Of a stretch of 36,398 nt of DNA, positions 29,304-36,398 are shown piece after piece. Made by a program: the position numbers and the translations under genes. Every line of letters starts with the position of its first letter. Position 1 is the first letter of the stretch. The notes beneath the pieces are model-generated. The model saw only the letters and a list, made by a program, of their open reading frames with translations, did not search any database and was not told the origin of the DNA. The stretch is taken from positions 1-36,398 of the forward strand of contig NZ_FTMK01000026.1 of NCBI RefSeq assembly GCF_900156255.1, read 5' to 3'. The stretch is from Paracoccus thiocyanatus (GTDB lineage: Bacteria > Pseudomonadota > Alphaproteobacteria > Rhodobacterales > Rhodobacteraceae).

Positions 29304-30152
29304 ATGCAATCAGTCAGGCGCATGTGCAGGATCACCGCAGCGACGATGATGCTCGGGACTCTGGCCGCCGGAGCGATCGCCGCTGGCCCCCTCGAAGACC
29401 GTATCGAGGCCGGCGAATCTATCCGGCTTGGCTTCGCGGCTGCGCCGCCCTGGGCCTATCAGGGCGATGACGGCTCGCCAAAGGGCTTCGTCAACGGGAT
29501 CACCATCGATGTTCTGAAGAACATGGGATACACCGATATTGAACCGGTGCTGAACGACTGGTCGGGACTGATCCCCAGCCTCAGGGCCGGGCGTGTCGAT
29601 ATCGTCACCGGTGGCATGTACATCCTCAAGGCGCGTTGCGAGAACATGGATTTCTCCGAACCGATCGGGGCCTTTGGCGATGCCTTCGTCGTCCCCGCGG
29701 GCAACCCCGAGAACATCGAGACCTATCAGGATCTGATCGACAAGGATCTGAAGATGGTGGCGCCCTCAGGCTATAACACGCTGGGTGACGCCAAGGCCGC
29801 GGGCGTTCCGGAACGTAACATCATGGAAGTGCCCGGCCCGACAGAGGCGCTGGCGGCCCTGCGGGCCGGACGCGTGGCCGCCTCGGCAACGAACGTGCTG
29901 GAAGCGAAACATGGAGCGGATTCGTTCGATGGGTTCGAAATGTCCGATCCGACCAAGTTCGTCGGCCGCGAAAAGCAGGTCGTCGGCGTTGGCTTCCACC
30001 CCGATGACGACGAATTCCGCGAGAAGTTCAACGAAGCGCTGAAGGAATACCTGGGCAGCGAGCAGATGATGGAGACCGTCACGCCCGACGACTACATCGC
30101 GGCCTACCTGCCCACAGGGCAGACCACGGAAGAGGCCTGCAAGGCCGACTGA
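29304..30152 (+). CDS. ehuB: ABC transporter substrate-binding protein, EhuB-like
   Basis: Periplasmic binding protein of the polar amino-acid family (SBP_bac_3), 282 residues, with a signal peptide ending near GAIAA (about residue 27). It has FAAAPPWAYQGDDGSPKGF, GLIPSLRAGRVDIVTGGMYI, RCENMDFSEPI and a C-terminal TPDDYIAAYLP. These follow the pattern of EhuB, the ectoine/hydroxyectoine binding protein. The gene order B-C-D-A also fits ehu operons. The substrate remains a guess because no ectoine catabolic genes (eut) are in view. ATG 29304 has AAAGGGAAAGAG upstream. It is followed by an intrinsic terminator before the permease genes. Confidence 0.75.
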   Translation: MQSVRRMCRITAATMMLGTLAAGAIAAGPLEDRIEAGESIRLGFAAAPPWAYQGDDGSPKGFVNGITIDVLKNMGYTDIEPVLNDWSGLIPSLRAGRVDIVTGGMYILKARCENMDFSEPIGAFGDAFVVPAGNPENIETYQDLIDKDLKMVAPSGYNTLGDAKAAGVPERNIMEVPGPTEALAALRAGRVAASATNVLEAKHGADSFDGFEMSDPTKFVGREKQVVGVGFHPDDDEFREKFNEALKEYLGSEQMMETVTPDDYIAAYLPTGQTTEEACKAD

Positions 30153-30178
30153 GCGGGCGCGCAGCTCGCCCAATCGAC

Positions 30179-30211
30179 CCGGACGGCGAAATATGCGCCG
30201 TCCGGTTTTTT
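30179..30211 (+). terminator. Intrinsic terminator between binding protein and permease genes
   Basis: CCGGACGGCG (30179-30188) pairs perfectly with CGCCGTCCGG (30196-30205) and is followed by six T residues. It lies 26 bases after the ehuB stop and 38 before ehuC. Partial termination here would make more binding protein than permease, as is common in such operons. Confidence 0.85.
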
Positions 30212-30249
30212 CGTCCGCATGAGGACGCAACACGACGCCACGAGGGCCG

Positions 30250-30915
30250 ATGTCCTATCTAGAATTCCTCGGCAACTACAGCGACCGGCTGATCGACGGC
30301 TCCCTGATCACGCTTCTACAGTTCGTCCTGGCGGCACTGGTCGCAGTCGCCGCCGCGATAATTTCCGGCCTGATCAAACTGGCGCAGCTGAAGCCACTAC
30401 AGGCCGTCGCCACCGTCTATATCGAGATATTCCGTGGCACCTCGCTTCTGGTGCAGCTCTACTGGTTCTTCTTCGTCCTACCGCTGCTCGGGGTCAGCCT
30501 CGAGAAGTTCGTCGCCGGTTTCCTCGCGGTGGGTCTCTGTTATGGCGCCTACGGAGCCGAGCTGGTCCGAGGCGCAATCCAGTCGGTCCCCCGAGGCCAG
30601 TGGGAGGCGGCGCTGGCGTTGAACATGTCGCCCGCGCAGCGGATGTGGCGCATCATCCTGCCCCAGGCGCTGGTCATCATGCTGCCGCCTTGGGGCAATC
30701 TGATGGTCGAGATACTGAAGGGCACGGCGCTGGTCGCGCTGATCTCGGTTCCGGATCTGATGTTCGAGGCGCGGCAGATCAACAACAACACCTATCTCTC
30801 CGCCCAGGCATTCGGAACCGCGTTGGTGATCTACTATATCTTCGCGCGTTTCGTCGTCACGCCGCTGATGCGGTGGCTGGAACGGGTGATGGCCCGCAGA
30901 ATAGGAAGGGCCTGA
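30250..30915 (+). CDS. ehuC: ABC transporter permease, EhuC-like
   Basis: 221-residue inner-membrane permease of the HisM/GlnP family with about five helices. VYIEIFRGTSLLVQLYWFFF is the conserved periplasmic/first-core segment. The coupling helix that docks on the ATPase (EAA loop) is QWEAALALNMSPAQRMWRII, followed by LPQALVIMLPPWGN. The FVLPLLGVSL region matches my memory of EhuC. A modest ribosome site (GAGGG) precedes ATG 30250. It would form a heterodimer with the next gene product. Confidence 0.8.
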   Translation: MSYLEFLGNYSDRLIDGSLITLLQFVLAALVAVAAAIISGLIKLAQLKPLQAVATVYIEIFRGTSLLVQLYWFFFVLPLLGVSLEKFVAGFLAVGLCYGAYGAELVRGAIQSVPRGQWEAALALNMSPAQRMWRIILPQALVIMLPPWGNLMVEILKGTALVALISVPDLMFEARQINNNTYLSAQAFGTALVIYYIFARFVVTPLMRWLERVMARRIGRA

Positions 30916-30918
30916 GTC

Positions 30919-31590
30919 ATGTTCGAATGGAGATGGGAATTTACCTTCGAAATTCTTCCGCGCCTGATCGGGGCGACGGGCAAAACGCTCCTGGCAGCCG
31001 GGGGCGGCTATGCAGTCGCTCTGGTGCTGGGGCTGATATTCGCGCTGGCGCAGCGCACGCCTTGGCGCGTGCTCACCGTGGCGACGCGCGAGGTGGTCGA
31101 GTTCGTCCGCTCCACGCCGCTTCTGCTGCAGGTCTTCTTTGTCTATTATGTCGGGCCGCAGTTCGGGCTGAACCTGTCGCCCTGGACGGCCGGCCTGGCC
31201 GCCATCGGCCTGCATTATGCCGCCTATCTTTCCGAGGTCTATCGCGGCGGCATTGAAAGCGTGCCCAAAGGCCAGTGGGAGGCCGCCAAGGCCCTTAATA
31301 TGTCGACCCTCAAGACCTACCGCCGCATCGTCATCCCGCAGGCACTGCCTACGGCATGGGCGGGGCTGGGCAACTATCTTGTCGGCATCTTCAAGGACAC
31401 GCCGATGCTGTCGGTGATCGGCGTGGGCGAGTTGATGCACACGGCCAACGCAGTAGGTGCCGAGCATTACCGGTACCTGGAACCTTACACTATAGTCGGG
31501 CTGATCTTCCTTGCCATCTCGCTGCCGACCGCCTGGCTGGTAAGGCAAATGGAGATCTCGCTCCGTCGCAGACTGGGACTGACGAAATGA
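30919..31590 (+). CDS. ehuD: ABC transporter permease, EhuD-like
   Basis: 223-residue second permease subunit. It begins MFEWRWEFTFEILPRLI, close to the recalled EhuD start, and has EFVRSTPLLLQVFFVYYVGP, the EAA loop QWEAAKALNMSTLKTYRRIV, and FKDTPMLSVIGVGELM. ATG 30919 is three bases after the ehuC stop, with AGGAAGGG inside the end of ehuC. Its stop overlaps ehuA as ATGA, so the three genes are tightly coupled. Confidence 0.8.
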   Translation: MFEWRWEFTFEILPRLIGATGKTLLAAGGGYAVALVLGLIFALAQRTPWRVLTVATREVVEFVRSTPLLLQVFFVYYVGPQFGLNLSPWTAGLAAIGLHYAAYLSEVYRGGIESVPKGQWEAAKALNMSTLKTYRRIVIPQALPTAWAGLGNYLVGIFKDTPMLSVIGVGELMHTANAVGAEHYRYLEPYTIVGLIFLAISLPTAWLVRQMEISLRRRLGLTK

Positions 31591-32405
31591 ATGACGACAC
31601 GGGCCGCTATCCGCTGAAGCTGGAAGGCGACAACATCCCCATGGTCAGCTTCCGCAACGTGACCAAGAAATATGGCGACCTGACGGTGCTGGACCGCCTT
31701 GATCTCGACGTGGCGCCGGGCGAGATGGTCACGATCATCGGGCCGTCGGGGTCGGGCAAGACCACCGTCCTGCGCTCGCTGATGACGCTGGAAACGATCG
31801 ACGGCGGCGTGATCTATGTGGACGGCGAGCCGCTGACCCATATGGAAAAAGGCGGCAAGCTGGTGCGCGCCAACCAGCGGCACCTGCGCCGGATGCGCGC
31901 GAAGATCGGTATGTGCTTCCAGCATTTCAACCTGTTTCCCCACATGACCGCGCTGGAAAACTGCATGGAGGGTCCGGTGCAGGTTCTGGGCCTGCCGAAG
32001 GACGAGGCGCGCGAGCGGGCTCTCGAGTTGCTAGGCATGGTGGGCATGTCCGAAAAATCCGATCAGCACCCTTCGCGCCTGTCGGGCGGACAGCAGCAGC
32101 GCGTAGCGATCGCCCGGGCGCTGGCCATGCGCCCCTCGGTGATGCTGTTCGACGAGGTGACGTCAGCGCTTGACCCAGAGATGATCGGCGAGGTCACCAA
32201 CGTCATCCGTTCGCTGGTGGACCAGCACAGCCTGACGATGCTGATGGTCACCCACCAGATGGGTTTCGCGCGCGAGATTTCGGACCGGGTCTGTTTCTTC
32301 TACGGGGGCAGTATCGAGGAACAAGGCGCGCCGGCGACGATCTTCGAGACTCCCGAAAAAGAGCGCACCCAGCAGTTCCTGAGCGCGGTGCTGCAGGCGA
32401 ACTGA
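31587..32405 (+). CDS. ehuA: ABC transporter ATP-binding protein, EhuA-like
   Basis: 272-residue ATPase of the polar amino-acid uptake family. Walker A is GPSGSGKTT, the signature is LSGGQQQRVAIARALAMRP, Walker B is VMLFDEV, and the switch His lies in MLMVTHQMGFAREISDRVCFF. The stretch LRSLMTLETIDGGVIYVDG and FLSAVLQ at the end fit EhuA. Walker B is followed by VTSALDPE where the family nearly always has PTSALDPE, a single unusual residue next to the catalytic Glu. The ATG overlaps the ehuD stop. The gene is complete, but sequence after 32405 is unrelated debris. Confidence 0.82.
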   Translation: MNDDTGRYPLKLEGDNIPMVSFRNVTKKYGDLTVLDRLDLDVAPGEMVTIIGPSGSGKTTVLRSLMTLETIDGGVIYVDGEPLTHMEKGGKLVRANQRHLRRMRAKIGMCFQHFNLFPHMTALENCMEGPVQVLGLPKDEARERALELLGMVGMSEKSDQHPSRLSGGQQQRVAIARALAMRPSVMLFDEVTSALDPEMIGEVTNVIRSLVDQHSLTMLMVTHQMGFAREISDRVCFFYGGSIEEQGAPATIFETPEKERTQQFLSAVLQAN

Positions 32406-32655
32406 AACAATAAATCCCCTACCTGGCTCAGTCGGACATCGCCCAGCATTACAGTCGCTTCCTCGACGAGGACATCATGATTGTGGCTTGGTCGCCACCT
32501 CTTTCCTCGGGTCATGGCCCACCGGGCCGGTGATGTCGGAATCCGCAGCGGGGGCATAGTCGGCGCTGTGCATCTCGCCTGAGAACCTGTCCGTTTGCGC
32601 AGAGTCCCCTTGCGGGTTTGATGAATGTCTGTGCGCAAACGGACAGATCCATTGT
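32406..32655. repeat. Non-coding debris with a perfect 15-bp inverted repeat
   Basis: No gene is supported from 32406 to 32655. CTGTCCGTTTGCGCA (32587-32601) is repeated as its exact reverse complement at 32632-32646, with 30 bases between. The right copy touches the copper ATPase fragment. Possible origins are IS ends left after deletion, a recombinase site or a small inverted-repeat element. I could not assign a family. Confidence 0.5.
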
Positions 32656-32757
32656 GCAGGGACATGCGATGATCAGCATGGCCACCGCGTTGATCAGCGC
32701 AAAGGTGAGCGCGGGCTCGGGTCCGAAGAACAGCCAGATAGGGAAGGTGAGCGCGGC
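32656..32757 (-). pseudogene. Fragment of a copper-type P1B ATPase
   Basis: On the minus strand VAALTFPIWLFFGPEPAL, TFALINAVAML and IIACPC read in one frame. This is the membrane helix that carries the CPC metal-binding motif of CopA-type copper exporters. The normal continuation after CPC (ALGLATPT) is missing: the sequence breaks directly after the second cysteine codon at 32656. On the other side it is cut by the IS21-type end at 32762. Only about 34 codons remain. Confidence 0.65.
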
Positions 32758-32761
32758 AACC

Positions 32762-32833
32762 TGTCAATCGGCACGCAACTTTGACCCCCTTTCGGCGCCC
32801 AATAATGACCCCGCTTGGTCAGCACGGGTAGGG
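32762..32833. mobile_element. Terminal repeats of an IS21-family element
   Basis: The segment begins TGTCAATCGG and contains two 21-base direct repeats, at 32768-32788 and 32792-32812, that share TCGGC, CAA and TGACCCC (16 of 21 bases identical). Multiple short terminal repeats of this kind are characteristic of IS21-family ends. The TG terminus points left, so the element's interior should lie to the right, yet the DUF4011 fragment begins within about 20-70 bases. No istA or istB sequence remains. Confidence 0.6.
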
Positions 32834-34222
32834 GCGCACGATAAGATCCGCTATCCCCTTCCGAGCGTTTCCAGCGCAGAAAACCCACGGCAAGAAACAG
32901 CGTGTTCGTGCCGCCCTCGGCCATATCGCTGCGCGCCTTGCGATAGAGCTCGGTCAATCGGTTGGTCATGTCGCGGCTGGTCAGGGGCACCGCAATCTGG
33001 CCGCGTGCCAAGGCATCACGCGCCAGATCCAGTTCGATCCGCCGGGCCTCATCGGCAGAGAGATCCCGCCCGGAAACCGCGTTCTCGTCCTTCAAGGCCA
33101 GCAGGCGGAAGGTCTCGCCATTGGCCAGCCGATCCTCGGTCCCGGAAATATCGGGGCAGATCATGGCCACCGCGCCCCGCGTCTCGCGGAAGTTCAGCAA
33201 GCGGTTGGCAAGGGACAGATCCAACAGCTTGCGCTGCCAGCGTTCGATCCGTCCCAGTGCGGTTGAGGGTGTCTCATCCGCCAACTCGCCCGGCAGCAAG
33301 CCCAGATCGAGGGGGCGCGGCAGCGCGGCAGGTGTGGCTGCAATGTCTTCGGTGGTGACCGCTTCCTGAATACGATGGCTTGCCAGCGGGCGAATCCGTG
33401 CAGCGCGGGCGCGGTTGATATCCACCGCCTGAATGAATTCAGCTTCGCGGGCCTCGGACAGGTGGTCACGCCCGGCCTGAACCGCTTCCTCAAAGCCAAT
33501 GGCAGGGCGCTTCGTCAGAAGTGTGGTTTCCAACGCCACGAATTCCCGCGCGACCAGAGCCTTTCGGACCGTCACCACGTCAGGCTCCACCAGTCGGCCA
33601 AAATCCTTTTGGAACAGCCAGACGCCGACCCAGGCGTGTCCGTGGGAAAACAGCACGGCCGTATTCAACCCCGCAGCTTCATAAGCCGCGGCCAGCAGAA
33701 GCGTGCCGTCAAGACAGGTCGCCAAACCCTCGGAGGCAATCCGTTCGGGGTCACGGATCTTCTGCCCGAGCCGTTCAAAGGAGGCCGGAGGCACGGCATA
33801 GGTCAGGCCAAGACCGGTTGCGGCCGACCAGATCGCGCCCGCCAGCATCCAGACCCGCAGCGGATCGCCGGACTGGTATCCGTCCAGTGATCCGGAATGC
33901 CCCGCCGCTTCCAGCAGGCGCGCGGCATCCTTGAGGATACGGGCAACGAAGGGCTGATTCGGCGACACAAAGGCGGCGAGGATGTTGTCCATCTCGGCCA
34001 GCCCGCCCCATTCATCGCGGGCCAACATCTCGATCCGGTGGGTAAAGGTGACATCCTCGGCCCCCTTTACCGACAGCCGGAATTCAAGTTGTCCGATTTC
34101 TGCCTCGTCCAACCCGCCCAGATCAGCCGGCGCAAAGCCTCAGCATTCTCGATCCGGACAACAAAACAGTCGCCGTCACCAAAGGACCAGTCGCGGCTAA
34201 GGGCAGAATGCCTTCTGCGCAA
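32834..34222 (-). pseudogene. N-terminal fragment of a DUF4011 (Hhe-type) helicase
   Basis: About 460 codons match the N-terminus of large DUF4011 proteins, which in full are about 1,500-2,000 residues with an SF1 helicase and Vsr/DUF3320 end; the Hhe defence protein is one. Landmarks are RIEMLARDEWGGLAEMDNIL, ASEGLATCLDGTLLLAAAYE and LFSHGHAWVGVWL (transglutaminase-like Cys and His), then the DUF4011 core RWQRKLLDLSLANRLLNFRE and NTLFLAVGFLRWKRSE. Near 34131-34137 one base is missing, so the first 30 residues (HSALSRDWSFGDGD ...) are in another frame. After YRAPL the frame runs into the IS21-type end, so all helicase motifs are lost. Confidence 0.75.
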
Positions 34223-34471
34223 GGTCGAGCGGGGGCGTTACCGGCTGACGGCGCAGATAAACCTGCGATCAAGCGGCGCAGTCAGTTCAGAGTGAAGCAC
34301 AGCGGGTTGGCCATGCTGTACGGGCAGTTTGAGGTGGTGGGTTTGGCGTGATCGGCCCTTTGCGGACGGTCGGGCTTCGCCGATGCTGCGGGGCAGCATT
34401 CCCCGAAGCCGCCGTTCGCCCCCCAACGGCTTGTCGAGCCGAAATGTGCCTCGCCGGTCGCTACTTTCCTT
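34223..34471. other. Non-coding gap between two defence-gene fragments
   Basis: About 250 bases without a convincing gene, promoter or terminator. Short open frames on both strands have no family resemblance. Confidence 0.5.
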
Positions 34472-36001
34472 TCACGCCATGCCCGGCGCCTTGCCGCGCC
34501 CGCGCGCTGGCCTCCTCTTTCCTGCCACCTTCCCCGACGCCGGTTTCGTCGCCTTTTCTGCCGCCTTGCGTGCCTCGCGCTTCTTCTTGACCTCCTTGGT
34601 ATCGATGCCGCGACGGGTCAAGTCGATCCCGACGACAGCGAGATCCTCGACATTGGGATATTGATTTGCAAGCACCGCCCAATGCTGGCGCAGCGCCGTG
34701 AGAAGCGCCTCGAAACTCTCGGCGCGGCCACCACCGGGTAGATCCCAGCTCTGCTTGACGCCGACATAGACGAGCAGGAAAATGCCCCGACTCGAGCGAA
34801 TGTCGCGCAGATAGTCGCCGCCGAGCTGGACCTCCATGCGCTCGAGCAGATGCGGACCCGTCCAATTGTCAGCCACCTTCAGCTCTACCGGGACCGGACC
34901 ATCGAACCCTGCGCCGCGGAACCGCAGATCGGGGCGCTTGGCATCGGCAAGCTCTTCCTCGGGCGGGATGCTGTAGCGTCCTCCGGCCCGATCGCGAAGC
35001 CAGCCGCCGATGAACTTACGGAATTCGGTCTCTTGGTCGGTCCCTTGCAGTATGGAGGCGATGCTCTCGTCGCCATGCTCAAGATCCTGTTTCAACGCCT
35101 CGAGCCGCTCCACGCCGAAATACCAGAGCTCGCGATGATTGGTCGGCGTAGCGACGCGCGCGTCGTTGAATTCCTTGACCTGACCCGGATTCCACGGGGG
35201 GAAGTCGGCATCAAGAGTCGCCTTCGTCTTAGCGTGGAATCCCATCCAAGGCCGTGACTTCACCGCCGGGTGCGCGCGTTCCATCTCCATGAGCGCGAGA
35301 TAGGCTTCCTTGCCCGGCGTCTCGCGAACGAAGGTGAAGAGCGCATCGCGCGCATCCTGAGCGTCATCGCGCAGGCCTGGCGAATAGACGCCGCGGCCGG
35401 ACCGCTCGATATCCTCTTCCTCGCGAATATATGTCGCCATCAGGAGGTAGAGCGTCTTCATATGCTCGATGGTACGGTAGGCTAGCCGCGCCCGACCCTC
35501 CTGCCTGCGGCCGCCAAGCAGCGCAACGACAAAGCATAGTGCGAGATTGGTCTGTTCGGCGGGATCGTTTAGGGAGGCGAGGCGCGCCGCGACGGCCGGG
35601 ATTGCAGCGTCGGGATCGACACCAACCCAAGTCGCATACCAAGTCGGGGTAAGGTCTCGATCATATTTCCCCGCCGCCTTGCGCGCAGCGATCTTGGCGA
35701 TGTCCGTGTCCGGCACAGACGAACCCTGCACGATCGATAGAAGATGGCCGAGATTGCGCGGATTGATGCGCTTGGCGCGCAAGGCGGGCAGTAGCGCAGG
35801 CGCGATCCGCTCGCGCGCGAACGCACCATGCCAAGCCATGTCGTAGAGGACATAATGGCTCTCGCCGTCCGCCTGCTCGACCTTGAGCTCGTGCTGGATT
35901 TCGGTCAGTATCACGTCAGCGACCGCGTCAGGAAATGCGGCATATAGATCCGGGAACCATACCGGGAAACGGCCGTCAGTTCCCGGTCCGATGCAGCTTC
36001 G
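34472..36001 (-). pseudogene. C-terminal part of a large protein with a PD-(D/E)xK-like nuclease domain
   Basis: The frame is open from about 36001 and could start at GTG 35914, giving 480 residues, but the sequence before that GTG (WFPDLYAAFPDAVADVI) looks like continued protein. So this is probably the truncated end of a larger gene. The middle is mostly helical. The last 150 residues contain RPDLRFRGAGFDGPVPVELK with D329, E344 and K346 (480-residue numbering), the spacing of a PD-(D/E)xK nuclease, followed by QLGGDYLRD and GIFLLVYVG. From memory, such ends occur on big STAND/NACHT-like and HEAT-repeat defence proteins. A Lys/Ala/Arg-rich tail follows residue 440. A short independent protein cannot be excluded. 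Confidence 0.55.
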
Positions 36002-36100
36002 TCAGCAATCCGGCATCGCGGCGATCCTTCTTCTCGCGGTCTTCCAACCGATCCGGCGAGTTTGCCCACTGCGGTGTGTCTGATCGTCTGCTTCTCCAGC
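35976..36100 (-). pseudogene. Possible IS110-family transposase scrap
   Basis: On the minus strand DREKKDRRDAGLLTKLHRTG reads in frame, and one base shift later ELTAV follows. IS110 transposases have K-x-DRRDA-x-x-L-A-x-L-x-R-x-GELTAV at this place. The match is short and the flanks do not align, so this is tentative. It abuts the truncated nuclease-end protein. Confidence 0.35.
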
Positions 36101-36101
36101 T

Positions 36102-36398
36102 TGCTGCACATGCAATGCTGCGCCGCCGCCAGACAGCCGCCCTGTGGGCCGTTTCGGCACTCTGTTCGCTGCGGCCTTCCTGAACGGCTGCTTCATCAAG
36201 ATTTCGGCGGCAGCCACGCCGCACCGCCGCAAGTCCGCTCTCCGCCCTTTCTTCTTCGCTGCTTTCCTTAACCGCGAAGGCGAGAACCGCTGCGATAGCT
36301 GAGGTCTCCGCGCTTCTCGCCTTCGCTAACGCTGCAAGCGGTACTTCCGTGGCTCCCGGTGCCGAAGGTCATGCAACTGGGTGCCGAAGTTTAGTGCA
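36102..36398. repeat. Right-edge non-coding sequence with inverted and direct repeats
   Basis: No gene is supported. GCGAAGGCGAGAA (36274-36286) and TTCTCGCCTTCGC (36314-36326) form a perfect 13-bp inverted repeat with a 27-base loop. GGTGCCGAAG occurs at 36358-36367 and again at 36380-36389, 22 bases apart, just before TTAGTGCA at the edge. Short tandem repeats at an edge of this type again suggest an IS21-like terminus. Confidence 0.4.

Noticed and set aside
32475..32573. 32-codon minus-strand frame MHSADYAPAADSDITG...
   Set aside because: Its composition looks protein-like, but it has no clear ribosome site and no recognised family; it may be another gene tail.

Overview
The window looks like chromosome from a high-GC alphaproteobacterium of the Rhodobacterales, most likely Paracoccus or a close relative. 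The reasons are the MipZ division ATPase, the ffh-rpsP-rimM-trmD-rplS-rpmE run with a chorismate mutase inside it, the ethylmalonyl-CoA pathway pair ecm/ccr, a cysteine-free L31, and the overall codon and GC bias. The genus is inferred from memory of gene order and was not searched.

Bases 1 to about 26,270 are ordinary, densely packed core chromosome. From the left on the minus strand come an RND-type efflux adaptor, mipZ, and a long operon read from ffh (7191) down to rpmE (2400), which ends at a clear intrinsic terminator. A DMT-family permease follows on the plus strand but is frameshifted. Then come the divergent ecm and ccr genes, NADP-type glutamate dehydrogenase, a sulfotransferase-like gene, a COQ10/RatA-like START protein, a small membrane protein, a zinc metallopeptidase, DedA, DsbB, GyrA, an AI-2E family permease, a large MscS-type channel, cysteine synthase and a NUDIX hydrolase. 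Copies of a short dispersed repeat (core GGAGTATTT/GGGTATTTG) lie in three convergent intergenic gaps.

A tRNA-Ser(CGA) gene at 26182-26271 marks a sharp change. Everything to its right looks like an accessory region built from pieces: an intact YgjP-like metallopeptidase, the 3' end of a type I restriction subunit gene (hsdR), part of a phage tail tape-measure gene, the zinc-ribbon end of a serine recombinase, the tail of a probable DNA methyltransferase, a hairpin-rich non-coding stretch, an intact four-gene amino-acid/ectoine-type ABC transporter (ehuBCDA-like), a scrap of a copper P-type ATPase, one end of an IS21-family element, an N-terminal fragment of a DUF4011 (Hhe-type) defence helicase, the C-terminal nuclease part of a large unknown protein, and further IS-like ends at the right edge.

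The core genes are translation and protein targeting (ffh, rpsP, rimM, trmD, rplS, rpmE), acetyl-CoA assimilation (ecm, ccr), nitrogen and sulfur assimilation (gdhA, cysK), and envelope functions. The island appears to be a decayed defence/mobile hotspot in which only the ehu-like transporter and the metallopeptidase look functional. I did not find a complete new system. The strongest leads are the dispersed repeat family, the two truncated large defence-type proteins cut by IS sequences, and the structured non-coding segment upstream of the transporter.
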